Origin: a virus
IMG/VR virus record: IMGVR_UViG_3300031576_000009
Span: 37,721 to 101,720 of that record
Reading direction: 5' to 3' (one strand)
DNA length: 64,000 nucleotides
Part shown: piece after piece, positions 25,237 to 32,602 of the stretch
How positions within the stretch are numbered: position 1 is the stretch's first letter
How the letters are laid out: each line of letters opens with the position of its first letter
Notes under the pieces: generated by a model
What the model saw: the letters and a program-made list of their open reading frames with translations, nothing else
What the model was told of the DNA's origin: nothing
Databases searched by the model: none
Program-made: the position numbers and the translations under genes

Positions 25237-26622
25237 CTATTGGCATACACCGCGGACCTGCCATCGATTCGGCCGGACGCACACGCGAGAGCAACAGCCT
25301 TTCTTGCGCATGCACCGACTCCCTGGTCCCTTGCAGTTGGCCAGCGTCGTCGTGGTCGTTGTCGTGGTGGATGGAACACTGGTAGTCGGGGGATGCGTGG
25401 TCGTGGTTGGGACGATGGTTGTGGTGGGTGGGCTGGTCGTTGTGGAGGGACGCGTCGTGGTGGACGACGCGGTGATCGGAGTCAGGCAGTGTACCGCCGA
25501 CACTTCCCGAAGAACATGACCGACGACGGCCGGCATGAAGAGGAGATCGATGTTGCTGAGCCCACCGGGGCAGAGGTGACAGTAGGACATGATCGCCCCC
25601 CGCGAGCAAGCGACCGATCCCGAGTAACAACCCTGTTCCCTGTTGTAGCAGGCGTTGAGCGGTGGACTGTAGCAGTGCTCGTGTTCACTGCCGAAGTTGT
25701 GTCCGAGCTCGTGGGCGACGACCATCACGTCCCAGATCGCCCGAGGATCAGAGAGGTCGAACGTTCCCCCCAACTGGACCACGGAGTAGCCGTACTGCAG
25801 ATCACAGAGCGCATTGAGCCAGGCGATCCCGCCCGTGACCGTCTTTCCAGAAAGGAACTGCGTCGTGGCACGGGGTACGGTGGTCAACCCGTGGCTCGGC
25901 GTGGTCCAGTACGACTGCACTTCATCGAGAGCATCACTCGTGCTCGTGGCCGTCCACGGATCACTTGTGGTGGCCCAGAGCTTCAGGTAGCCGATCTGCA
26001 ACGTCACGCCGATGTCCCGCTGGTAGAAGCTCGATACGGCAGCGAAGAGGGCACCGATGTAGTCGCGGGTCTCTTCATCGGTTCCGAACTTCACCCAGAG
26101 CTCGTGATCCGTCTCGATGGCGATCGTCGCGGTCGCTGGCACGGTCACGGCGAGGGTAGGAAGACGATGGGGACGTGGAGGCGGTGTGCGCACATCGTTC
26201 TCCAACGAGAACCCCGGTGGCGGATGATCGAGATCGCGCTGGTAGAAGCGTCCAGTCCGTCCAGCGCCGATCAACGACATGATCCCACGAGAAAGGGCAA
26301 ACCCTCCGACACGTCCCCGCTGCCGATCGACGGTGGCAATGAGCAAGGAGGCCGGATCATTCGTGAGGCGCCCACGGTAGTAGCGCATGGTGGGCACGGG
26401 CAGCGTAGCGATCCCCATGTCGCGCTGTACGACGATCTGGGCGTTGGGAGCGAAGGGCGCGATGGGCTCGACGATCGCCTCCTGCTCGATACCGTCCAGC
26501 TGCACCACGATCCTGGTGGGTACGGAGGGGACGAGCAGCCTGCTCCCACGGTCGACCGGCCAGGGCTGGGCGAGGGCAACGGTGGCCCCCCACAAGAGTA
26601 CCAGAACACTTCGTCCAATCAT
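25237..26622 (-). CDS. secreted metzincin-type metalloprotease
   Basis: 461 residues. Signal peptide (MIGRSVLVLLWGATVALA-QP). Propeptide-like region to about 165, then a zinc-protease domain with HELGHNFGSEH at 304-314 (HExxHxxGxxH) and a Met-turn IMSYCH at 344-349, diagnostic of metzincins and closest in style to reprolysin/M12B. After about 385 a Thr/Pro-rich linker (TTTHPPTTSVP) leads to a 35-residue Cys-rich tail starting NCKGPGSRCMRKKGCC. Expected to be exported, zymogen-activated and to cut extracellular protein. Uncommon cargo for a phage. Confidence 0.85.
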   Translation of the reverse strand: MIGRSVLVLLWGATVALAQPWPVDRGSRLLVPSVPTRIVVQLDGIEQEAIVEPIAPFAPNAQIVVQRDMGIATLPVPTMRYYRGRLTNDPASLLIATVDRQRGRVGGFALSRGIMSLIGAGRTGRFYQRDLDHPPPGFSLENDVRTPPPRPHRLPTLAVTVPATATIAIETDHELWVKFGTDEETRDYIGALFAAVSSFYQRDIGVTLQIGYLKLWATTSDPWTATSTSDALDEVQSYWTTPSHGLTTVPRATTQFLSGKTVTGGIAWLNALCDLQYGYSVVQLGGTFDLSDPRAIWDVMVVAHELGHNFGSEHEHCYSPPLNACYNREQGCYSGSVACSRGAIMSYCHLCPGGLSNIDLLFMPAVVGHVLREVSAVHCLTPITASSTTTRPSTTTSPPTTTIVPTTTTHPPTTSVPSTTTTTTTTLANCKGPGSRCMRKKGCCSRVCVRPNRWQVRGVCQ

Positions 26623-26646
26623 GACATACTCCTCCGTGTTTGCTGC

Positions 26647-26763
26647 TTACGATGCATCTTCGTTCTTGGACCGTTTGTGCTTCGGGCTGTCGCAGCTACA
26701 ACCCTTGCCCTTGCACTTGTCGTGCATTCCCAACGCACACATCGGACACTTCTTGCCTTCCAT
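26647..26763 (-). CDS. small Cys-rich (zinc-binding) protein
   Basis: 38 residues: CPMC, then CKGKGCSC, with many Lys. Shine-Dalgarno GAGGAGA seven bases before the ATG. Likely a tiny metal-binding protein; function unknown. No other gene fills this stretch. Confidence 0.65.
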   Translation of the reverse strand: MEGKKCPMCALGMHDKCKGKGCSCDSPKHKRSKNEDAS

Positions 26764-26795
26764 GATCGATCTCCTCTCTCACCTGGTCGACGTGT

Positions 26796-26837
26796 TCAGT
26801 ACTTCTTGCCGCCCTTTTTATTCTTGCCCTTGCCCAT
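26796..26837 (-). CDS. candidate 13-residue Lys/Gly micro-ORF
   Basis: MGKGKNKKGGKKY, preceded by a near-perfect Shine-Dalgarno (AAAGGAGGTGA, 8 bases from the ATG). It overlaps the 3' end of the next gene in another frame. Conservation would decide whether it is real. Confidence 0.35.
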   Translation of the reverse strand: MGKGKNKKGGKKY

Positions 26838-27192
26838 GTGCATCACCTCCTTTCGAGCCTTGGTCACTCGACAACTCCTTCCGTCTGGAGCGCAGCAACG
26901 ACACGGACTCGGCAGCCTGTACGATTGCTTTCAATTCGTCGATGAACCACGATGATGGTTGGGCGGCTGCGCTGCGTTCCTCGATCTTCTTTGCCAACCA
27001 CGCTGCGCGATCAGCCAGAATCCTCAGCACGCGCCCGCTGCTCAAGCGCGGCGAATCGCGAAGAGCCTCAACGTAAAAATCTGGTACGAACGTCGCTCTG
27101 CGTTTGCGCATTCGGCATTTGGAGCAGACCCGCTCGCCTCTACCGCAACTTTGCCAATGATGCTGGCAGTTCGCGCCAACCACCTTACTCAT
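26818..27192 (-). CDS. small protein with zinc-binding N-terminus
   Basis: 124 residues. N-terminal CQHHWQSCGRGERVCSKC gives Cys/His candidates for one zinc site, followed by a helical, Arg/Lys-rich region and a polar tail. Overlaps the downstream micro-ORF. Function unknown. Confidence 0.6.
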   Translation of the reverse strand: MSKVVGANCQHHWQSCGRGERVCSKCRMRKRRATFVPDFYVEALRDSPRLSSGRVLRILADRAAWLAKKIEERSAAAQPSSWFIDELKAIVQAAESVSLLRSRRKELSSDQGSKGGDAHGQGQE

Positions 27193-27767
27193 TCAACGAC
27201 TCCTTCCAGATTGGGAACCTGGGTTTGGCGTTGCGATTCACGATCCTGCCTGAGCAAGCGCATGGCGTTCTGTGCATCCTGATCGGTGAGGGGCACGGCG
27301 CCACCAGCCATGGCCAACTGCTGATTTAGGATGTTGGTCTCGTTCCCTTTGCCAAGCACAGGGAGCTTCCCCAGTGCCTGCCAGAGCATTCTGATCATAT
27401 CGATGGCCAAGGACGGTTGCGCGTTCTTCCCCTTCACATTGCGGATGACCGTTCGCGCACTGCGAATCGAATCGAGATAGAGCCCTTGGAACTGGCGCTC
27501 TGCCCGATCCATAATCTCCGTGGTCATCTGCTCGATGAGGGACTGTACTTCTGGATTCTCTATAAGAGAGGTCAGGGTGTCGTCCCCAAGATCGAGCTCC
27601 CGACCGATCGATTTGTTGGAACGACCGTACGCGACCAAGAACGCGAGCCGTCGTTTCACCCGATGTAGCAGTTGTACTTGACTCTTCTGCTGCTTCTTGT
27701 TGCGGTTCACCTTCCAGGGGGTACTCTCTACGAGAGTACCCCGCTGCTTCTTCTTCCAGGTTGTCAT
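27189..27767 (-). CDS. HTH-type protein, possible small terminase
   Basis: 192 residues. A basic N-terminus, then a helix-turn-helix-like segment (GRSNKSIGRELDLGDDTLTSL), followed by a helical region ending in LPLTDQDAQNAMRLL. Length and layout resemble phage small terminase or regulatory DNA-binding proteins. No large terminase gene is in the window, so terminase identity is only a guess. Confidence 0.45.
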   Translation of the reverse strand: MTTWKKKQRGTLVESTPWKVNRNKKQQKSQVQLLHRVKRRLAFLVAYGRSNKSIGRELDLGDDTLTSLIENPEVQSLIEQMTTEIMDRAERQFQGLYLDSIRSARTVIRNVKGKNAQPSLAIDMIRMLWQALGKLPVLGKGNETNILNQQLAMAGGAVPLTDQDAQNAMRLLRQDRESQRQTQVPNLEGVVE

Positions 27768-27778
27768 GGGGCTGAAGT

Positions 27779-28000
27779 CTACCTGAGGGCTCCGTCCCGT
27801 TCGAGTTCGTGCTGCCGGACGAGATGATCCACTTTGAGATACAGCTCCAGCGGGTTGTGCGCGATGAACGAGAGGAGCCGCAGAGGGCCCACGTGCTGCG
27901 TGGTTCCGTTCCCGATGTTCACGCTGGCGCTCACGATCAGACGATTGAGATGCTCCAACTTCTCGTCGATGGTCTCTGGTGCAGGCTGATGTTCACTCAT
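27779..28000 (-). CDS. small hypothetical protein
   Basis: 73 residues, helical, acidic-basic mixed (EKLEHLNRLIVSASV). The start overlaps the upstream small-protein stop by 4 bases. Function unknown. Confidence 0.55.
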   Translation of the reverse strand: MSEHQPAPETIDEKLEHLNRLIVSASVNIGNGTTQHVGPLRLLSFIAHNPLELYLKVDHLVRQHELERDGALR

Positions 28001-28231
28001 GAGCGATAGCCCCTTCCTGCGCCTTCCAGGGTGAGCTCGACTTGCATGCCGAACAGTTCACTTCCAGGGATTTGGTGCCCGTCGGTGATGTCGATCCGGA
28101 TGTGCTCTACCCTGGTGCGGATCACCAGGCCGGTCATTGACCAGGTCATGGCCACGGGTGACCGCCTGGAGCGGACAATCGAGATACGCAGGATTCACCT
28201 GTTCGAGTGCGACAAGCAGATCACCGATCAC
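27997..28231 (-). CDS. small protein spread over two frames (possible frameshift)
   Basis: A GTG frame beginning at 28231 (overlapping the upstream stop as GTGA) reads VIGDLLVALEQVNPAYLD. The adjacent frame carries the rest of a plausible small protein (RTRVEHIRIDITDGHQ) and ends with a TGA overlapping the next ATG. The first part resembles the start of the upstream gene's product (VSDLKTELDVLNPAY). Either a single-base shift broke one gene of this family, or the second frame starts independently at ATG 28149 (50 residues). Sequencing error not excluded. Confidence 0.4.
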
Positions 28232-28440
28232 GAAGCGTTTTCATGAAATGATGGTAACTCCACTACGACAATCTCCACCTCGTCACCGTAGTCGTGATGG
28301 ACACTGAGCTGCAAGCGATCGATAGGACACTGGAGCACGGTGCCATCCCACAGGTACACCGTGACGAAGATCAGCTGGTTCGCGTACGCGGGGTTGAGCA
28401 CGTCGAGTTCCGTCTTCAGATCACTGACGGTACGGATCAC
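28228..28440 (-). CDS. small hypothetical protein
   Basis: 70 residues, VSDLKTELDVLNPAYANQ then beta-rich and acidic. Similar N-terminus to the disrupted gene just downstream. 4-base overlaps on both sides. Function unknown. Confidence 0.6.
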   Translation of the reverse strand: MIRTVSDLKTELDVLNPAYANQLIFVTVYLWDGTVLQCPIDRLQLSVHHDYGDEVEIVVVELPSFHENAS

Positions 28441-28730
28441 GGCCGGAGTTCCTTGTGCAGCTGCGCCACGATCGCATCCGCGATGTGCTGTGCGAGAGCC
28501 TCGCGCTCGTTGCAGTCCAGGTAAACGCGTGTGTTCGTCCGATCTGCACTAGCGCGCACCATGTCGTCGAACAGGATTTGCGCGCACTGAGTGACGTTGC
28601 GCCCGTACAGATCAGGGCGATCCTTCACGGTGTGTGCGAACTCGTCGTAGAGCTCCTTGCTGACCCTGATCTTCAGGATGCGAAACCGCTTCGTCCCGTT
28701 CTTCTTCGCCTTCCGCTTCCCCTGTTTCAT
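28437..28730 (-). CDS. basic protein, possible nucleic-acid binding
   Basis: 97 residues from MKQGKRKAKKNGTK, start at an ATGA overlap. Very basic N-terminus, then helical (ELYDEFAHTVKDRP, DDMVRASADRT, EALAQHIADAIVAQL). Function unknown. Confidence 0.6.
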   Translation of the reverse strand: MKQGKRKAKKNGTKRFRILKIRVSKELYDEFAHTVKDRPDLYGRNVTQCAQILFDDMVRASADRTNTRVYLDCNEREALAQHIADAIVAQLHKELRP

Positions 28731-29029
28731 ACGCACTCCTCGTGTAGGCGTTCATCCCGGTTGCCTGCCGCAGTGTTCACCGGTCCGAACGCAGGTTCCC
28801 CCTTGGAGATCGTCTTGCGGCAGTTCGAACAGGGACGATCTCCACGTACTTCGCAGAGGCTCCACATCTGCTTCCCGTGGATCGGGTGCGTGACACCGAT
28901 CAGCTGATCGGAGAGCGTCTTCACGCGGGTGTACTGCCGCGGGGCATGGATTTCCGCTCCGCAGACGGTACAGACCCCGAGCTCGACGGCCCCTTTCGCT
29001 CCGCACAGTGGACACTTCTTCATCATCAT
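28727..29029 (-). CDS. double zinc-ribbon protein
   Basis: 100 residues from MMMKKCPLCGAKGAVE. CPLC and CTVC make the first ribbon, CEVRG...CSNC a second site. Typical small phage zinc protein; role unknown. Confidence 0.65.
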   Translation of the reverse strand: MMMKKCPLCGAKGAVELGVCTVCGAEIHAPRQYTRVKTLSDQLIGVTHPIHGKQMWSLCEVRGDRPCSNCRKTISKGEPAFGPVNTAAGNRDERLHEECV

Positions 29030-29241
29030 ACCGGCTTCGTACCGATCGTGATCTCGTACTTCTTCCCGACCGTGTATTGCGCCGCCTCTCGTGGGCTCAC
29101 GTAGTACTTGAATGAGCTCTGCGGGTAGAAGACCTTCCACTCGTCATCAACGAACGTGAGCATGACCACCAGCATCATCTTGCCCATGGCGCCAGGGTCG
29201 CTCCGCTCGAACTCCAGCTTCTTGATCAGTTTGACCTTCAT
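29026..29241 (-). CDS. small hypothetical protein
   Basis: 71 residues, beta-rich (MLVVMLTFVDDEWKVFYP; KKYEITIGTKPV). Coupled by 4-base overlaps. Function unknown. Confidence 0.55.
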   Translation of the reverse strand: MKVKLIKKLEFERSDPGAMGKMMLVVMLTFVDDEWKVFYPQSSFKYYVSPREAAQYTVGKKYEITIGTKPV

Positions 29242-29621
29242 GACTTCCCCCCAAGTCGAACTCCACGCGGACGCGTACAGAACTCCATTCGCCAGATTGG
29301 AGGATCGGCAATGTCACCATCCCAAATGCGATAGACGCGAGAGATCGCATGCACATCAAGGTTGTGTTCGTGCGCCCAGGCGAGCGCACGAAATCCAACA
29401 GTGCGATCGCCGAGAAAGTCCACAGTCGGCCACTCGTACGAATGCCCCTTGCCACCCTGACAGGACTGACACGTCTCGAACCCACCGACCCGCATGATGT
29501 GTACCGCATGTGCGATACCTGGATCGAGTTTGGCGTCCTTCAGTTCCTTCTGAGAGAGACGCACTCCTTTCGAAAGCAGTCCGTCAAATGGGCGACCGAC
29601 TGGTAACTGCTTCACGCTCAT
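29238..29621 (-). CDS. small hypothetical protein
   Basis: 127 residues. FETCQSCQGGKGHSYEW and GFRALAWAHEHNLDVHAIS resemble a small phage protein of unknown function. CxxC suggests one metal site. Coupled to the upstream gene. Confidence 0.55.
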   Translation of the reverse strand: MSVKQLPVGRPFDGLLSKGVRLSQKELKDAKLDPGIAHAVHIMRVGGFETCQSCQGGKGHSYEWPTVDFLGDRTVGFRALAWAHEHNLDVHAISRVYRIWDGDIADPPIWRMEFCTRPRGVRLGGKS

Positions 29622-29881
29622 GAGGTCACGATGTGGATTGAGGCGCCACAGTGGGGGCAGAACTTGGTGTGTAGGATCGAGACTAAGTCCTCATTCGGGT
29701 ACGCGACGTGGAGCACGAACACGAAGCTATCTAGATTATAGTGGACGCCGAACGGCCACTCGTCGTGCAGCAGCTTGCCCATAACCGCGCAGCATGGTGT
29801 GGCGCTCACGATCTTCGCGTCGCAGCAGAACGGGCCGGCGTTGACGGCGTTGCCCTCCCGCGTGACCTTGAGCATGCTCAT
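29618..29881 (-). CDS. small Cys-containing hypothetical protein
   Basis: 87 residues from MSMLKVTREG, start set by the strong Shine-Dalgarno AAAGGAGGG. Includes CCDAK, CCAVM and CPHC. Preceded by a 160-base structured gap. Function unknown. Confidence 0.55.
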   Translation of the reverse strand: MSMLKVTREGNAVNAGPFCCDAKIVSATPCCAVMGKLLHDEWPFGVHYNLDSFVFVLHVAYPNEDLVSILHTKFCPHCGASIHIVTS

Positions 29882-29990
29882 CGATCTCAGCCCTCCTTTC
29901 ATTGGCACACCGCGTTACCGCGAAAACGCGAATCGCTCGATCTGAGGCCCCTGGAGGCCCTCCCCTACGTGTGGGGTACCCACCCCCGAC
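29882..29990 (-). promoter_or_regulatory. hairpin-rich leader before 29618-29881
   Basis: The 163-base gap 29882-30044 holds several short hairpins on the minus strand: CGCGTT/AACGCG near 29920, GTGGG/CCCAC around a TAC loop near 29975, and GGCC repeats. A CCTCC motif could pair with the GGAGG of the downstream Shine-Dalgarno. Could be an attenuator; not verified. Confidence 0.35.
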
Positions 29991-30021
29991 AAAACCCCCC
30001 TCTACGAGGCTGCTGGGGGCC
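29991..30021 (-). terminator. possible rho-independent terminator
   Basis: Minus-strand CCCCC pairs with GGGGG across a 14-base loop, followed by TTTT. Stem is short but all GC. Lies just downstream of the gene ending at 30045. Confidence 0.4.
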
Positions 30022-30044
30022 AAGAACGGGCACTCCTGAAGGCA

Positions 30045-30284
30045 TCACTTCCCCGGTTCGTCCCGGAAGGCCGGTTCACCCCCCTTGCTGGCATCAAAGA
30101 CGGGGTACTTCCTCCGACGGACCGCGGCCGAGACCTGGCAGTGTAGGTGGTGGTCGATCCGCCGATTGAGAAACTCCAGCGTCTCCATCGGCATCGTGTC
30201 GACGTTGACGTTGAACACGCCAGCTATCCCGTCCAACATCTCACGAAACCAGAAAAGCGTACCGAGCTCTCGTCCTTCACTCAT
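30045..30284 (-). CDS. small hypothetical protein
   Basis: 79 residues, helical (LFWFREMLDGIAGVF). 4-base overlap with the NYN-domain gene upstream. Function unknown. Confidence 0.55.
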   Translation of the reverse strand: MSEGRELGTLFWFREMLDGIAGVFNVNVDTMPMETLEFLNRRIDHHLHCQVSAAVRRRKYPVFDASKGGEPAFRDEPGK

Positions 30285-30799
30285 GCCGGCGCCTCCTTCA
30301 GTTTGCCGAGCGTCGCGAAGTCCCCCATCAGCACGTCGGCACGGAGATGCTCGACCACCGTGGTGTACTGCTTCAGCTCAGTGTTGATCGCGTCGATGAA
30401 GGCGTAGAGCTCCACGGCCCGTCCCGCCTCCTGGTAGAAGCGCAGGAGCGGCGCGAAGGACCCATCGCCGGAGGCTACTGCCAGATGGGTGTAGCCATCC
30501 AGGCGTTCGAGCTCCTGTATCTGCAACGCGAAGCCGGCCACCCGCTCCATGTACTCGTACCCGAGTCGCTTCAGGGCACCATGGAAGTTGCCGAGATCGC
30601 GCTTCTCTTCCGGGATGAATGCCAGGCTGTAGATCACGGCGAAGTGCCGCTTCCCGACGATGCGTTCCCGGAGCTTCTTGAAGTCGATGCGGGCCCCACG
30701 CCCGAACATCTCACGGGCACTGTGAAACAGATTGGGCGCGTCCACAACGAGCAGCATGGTGTCCTGCTCATTAGGCTGCCCTGCTCGTCCGGCCGGCAT
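30281..30799 (-). CDS. NYN-domain (PIN-like) ribonuclease-type protein
   Basis: 172 residues (or 158 from the ATG at residue 15). MLLVVDAPNLFHSAR is the typical acidic N-terminal strand of NYN/LabA-like PIN folds, IDFKKL follows, and SGDGSFAPLLRF is the second acidic region. Likely cleaves or binds RNA; in phages such proteins can target host transcripts. Next to a PD-(D/E)XK-type nuclease gene. Confidence 0.7.
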   Translation of the reverse strand: MPAGRAGQPNEQDTMLLVVDAPNLFHSAREMFGRGARIDFKKLRERIVGKRHFAVIYSLAFIPEEKRDLGNFHGALKRLGYEYMERVAGFALQIQELERLDGYTHLAVASGDGSFAPLLRFYQEAGRAVELYAFIDAINTELKQYTTVVEHLRADVLMGDFATLGKLKEAPA

Positions 30800-31310
30800 A
30801 GTGCTGTCTCCACAAGCGTCGCCAGTCTGCCGGAGAGGTCTTCTCGAACAGAATGTTCAGGTGGAAGAAGAGCAGCACCCTGGTCTTCAGGAGCGGCTCT
30901 TTCAGTGGAACGATCAACGTCTGGACAGCGAGTGCATCCTGTAGCGCGAGGCACACGATCCATGGCTGCCGATTCTGTCGGTACACGAGGAGGGGAATCT
31001 TGCTCTTCTCCCGTGCGGCCTGGCGTGCCTGACGCCAGCATTCCCACAGGAACGAATCCCGTCCACGGAACAGGTAGCCATCGACCGTGACCTTCTTGTC
31101 GCGCTTCACCTCGACCGCAAATACCCACGGCTTCGCGAGACCACCACGAGCGGGCACGATGTCACCGGCCTGATCAGGGAAGAGCTTGCGGCCCCTCGAA
31201 CCAGGCATGCGCATCAGTGCCCGCTTGTCGCGGTAGTACCACTCACCGAAGAGCTCCGCGGCTTCGTTCTCGCCGCTGTTACCCTTCGCCTTACGACCCT
31301 TCTGGGTCAT
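30771..31310 (-). CDS. PD-(D/E)XK-type nuclease
   Basis: 179 residues. SGENEAAELFGEWYY (Glu in helix 1), GDIVPARG (Asp) and FAVEVKRDKK (E-x-K) match the endonuclease core of Holliday-junction resolvase/VRR-NUC-like proteins. Expected DNA endonuclease in recombination or repair. Overlaps the NYN gene by 29 bases. Confidence 0.7.
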   Translation of the reverse strand: MTQKGRKAKGNSGENEAAELFGEWYYRDKRALMRMPGSRGRKLFPDQAGDIVPARGGLAKPWVFAVEVKRDKKVTVDGYLFRGRDSFLWECWRQARQAAREKSKIPLLVYRQNRQPWIVCLALQDALAVQTLIVPLKEPLLKTRVLLFFHLNILFEKTSPADWRRLWRQHYAGRTSRAA

Positions 31311-31311
31311 C

Positions 31312-31587
31312 TCATCCCTTAGGCAGGAACGGATCAGAAGACCTCGGGTAGGTGCGCTCGCTCTGGATCACACCGTTCTTCTTGTGGATCACGAGCGAGG
31401 AGGGCTCGGTGTCCTTCGCCAGCGTGATCGCCAGGCGCATGGCGTCCCGCTTGTCGCGAGCGTTCGTGGAGTAGCCCTTCACTCGCCAGACCTTCCACTT
31501 CTTCTCGTAGACCAGGTGGAACTGCTTACGCCGCTGACCGGTGCGCCTTCTTGCGCTTCGTCCGCCGCGGCGGCTCTTCTTGGCCAT
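31312..31587 (-). CDS. DUF2188-like small protein
   Basis: 91 residues; basic Arg-rich N-terminus then a repeated short beta pattern (WKVWRVKGYSTN, SLVIHKKNGVIQSERTYP) characteristic of DUF2188-type proteins. Overlaps the HNH gene by 62 bases. Function unknown. Confidence 0.55.
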   Translation of the reverse strand: MAKKSRRGGRSARRRTGQRRKQFHLVYEKKWKVWRVKGYSTNARDKRDAMRLAITLAKDTEPSSLVIHKKNGVIQSERTYPRSSDPFLPKG

Positions 31588-32038
31588 GCCGCATCTCCTT
31601 CATCGCTGTAAGGGCGCTCCGCAGCGACCAGACGCGGAGACGCCAACGCAGCGTAGCCGGGTGAACACCTACCCGCTCAGCCCATGCCGACAGGCATAGT
31701 GTTTCACCGTTGAACGTAATCAACCGATTGTTTCGCTTGTTGCGACACTGTGCTCGCCGATCGACCCACCTGCAGTTCGTAGGATCATACCCCTTATTGT
31801 TGTCGATTCGGTCAAGCTCTAGGCCAGATGGTCGCTGTCTCATATCGGCCAGAAAGTTCGCAAATGAGCGCCAGCGAACACAGACCGCAATCCCGCGTCC
31901 ACCATACGCCCCAAAGTCTTTGTCAGTCGGACTGTTGCAGCGCGCGATCATGTGTTTCCAGACACGATACGTCGGCGTAGCAATGCCGCGATTCGTGCCG
32001 CCGTGCTTCCAATTACCATGTCGAGCTTGTTCGATCAC
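31526..32038 (-). CDS. HNH homing endonuclease-like protein
   Basis: 170 residues from GTG. Pattern HGNWKHGG at the start; the core LELDRIDNNKGYDPTNCRWV with following Asn/His-type positions is the HNH fold common in phage homing endonucleases. Free-standing; its 3' end overlaps the DUF2188-like gene. Likely mobile. Confidence 0.75.
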   Translation of the reverse strand: MIEQARHGNWKHGGTNRGIATPTYRVWKHMIARCNSPTDKDFGAYGGRGIAVCVRWRSFANFLADMRQRPSGLELDRIDNNKGYDPTNCRWVDRRAQCRNKRNNRLITFNGETLCLSAWAERVGVHPATLRWRLRVWSLRSALTAMKEMRHGQEEPPRRTKRKKAHRSAA

Positions 32039-32041
32039 TGA

Positions 32042-32602
32042 TCACCGACCTCGCTTGACTCGCTTCCTCTTCTTTTTGGGACGACCTTCAACAGCGCTAC
32101 CAGCAATACGTCCCTTCGTCTGTCGATACAGGCGAGCAATCCGCTTCAGCGCAGCTCGTTCATCTGACGCCGGGCCGAACTTCCTAATCTCCTCCTCGAA
32201 CCGTGGGACTTCGAGATCGTGGAGCCGCAGCTTGTACCGAATCCGACCGTGGTCGTCCTTGATGGGCAGCTGCGCCTCGTCGAGGAAGAGATCGAAGTGG
32301 TACAGCTCGTGCCACATCAGCCGGAGCCTGGCCCGAGGTCCCATGTCCTTCCACAGGTCCTTGGCCATGATCACGGCGCCATCGAAGCCGAAGAGGTCGC
32401 GCTCGCGAGCGGAGAGCTTGCGCGCTTCCCCATGTACGAAGCGCCCGGTGGTGCGGTTGAGTCGCGCGGGGGTCCGCCACCCGTACAGCAACCGCATGTG
32501 CTGCAGGTGCGGGAAGTCGGCCTTGATGACCTCAGCCGCGAGCTTCTGCAGCTCGCGGCTGTCGTCCCGCACGTACCGTGGTCGTGTTGACAGCTCGGTC
32601 AT
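32042..32602 (-). CDS. putative phage metallopeptidase
   Basis: 186 residues. HELYH at 98-102 after an acidic/aromatic stretch is a zincin HExxH site, as in the phage 'metallopeptidase domain' family. The C-terminus is basic. Strong Shine-Dalgarno (AAGGAGA) supports the start, which overlaps the SbcC-like gene by 71 bases. Substrate unknown. Confidence 0.7.
   Translation of the reverse strand: MTELSTRPRYVRDDSRELQKLAAEVIKADFPHLQHMRLLYGWRTPARLNRTTGRFVHGEARKLSARERDLFGFDGAVIMAKDLWKDMGPRARLRLMWHELYHFDLFLDEAQLPIKDDHGRIRYKLRLHDLEVPRFEEEIRKFGPASDERAALKRIARLYRQTKGRIAGSAVEGRPKKKRKRVKRGR

Noticed and set aside
25240-26955. 571-codon plus-strand open frame opposite the metalloprotease
   Set aside because: The minus-strand HExxHxxGxxH protease is clearly the gene; this is an antisense shadow in GC-rich DNA.
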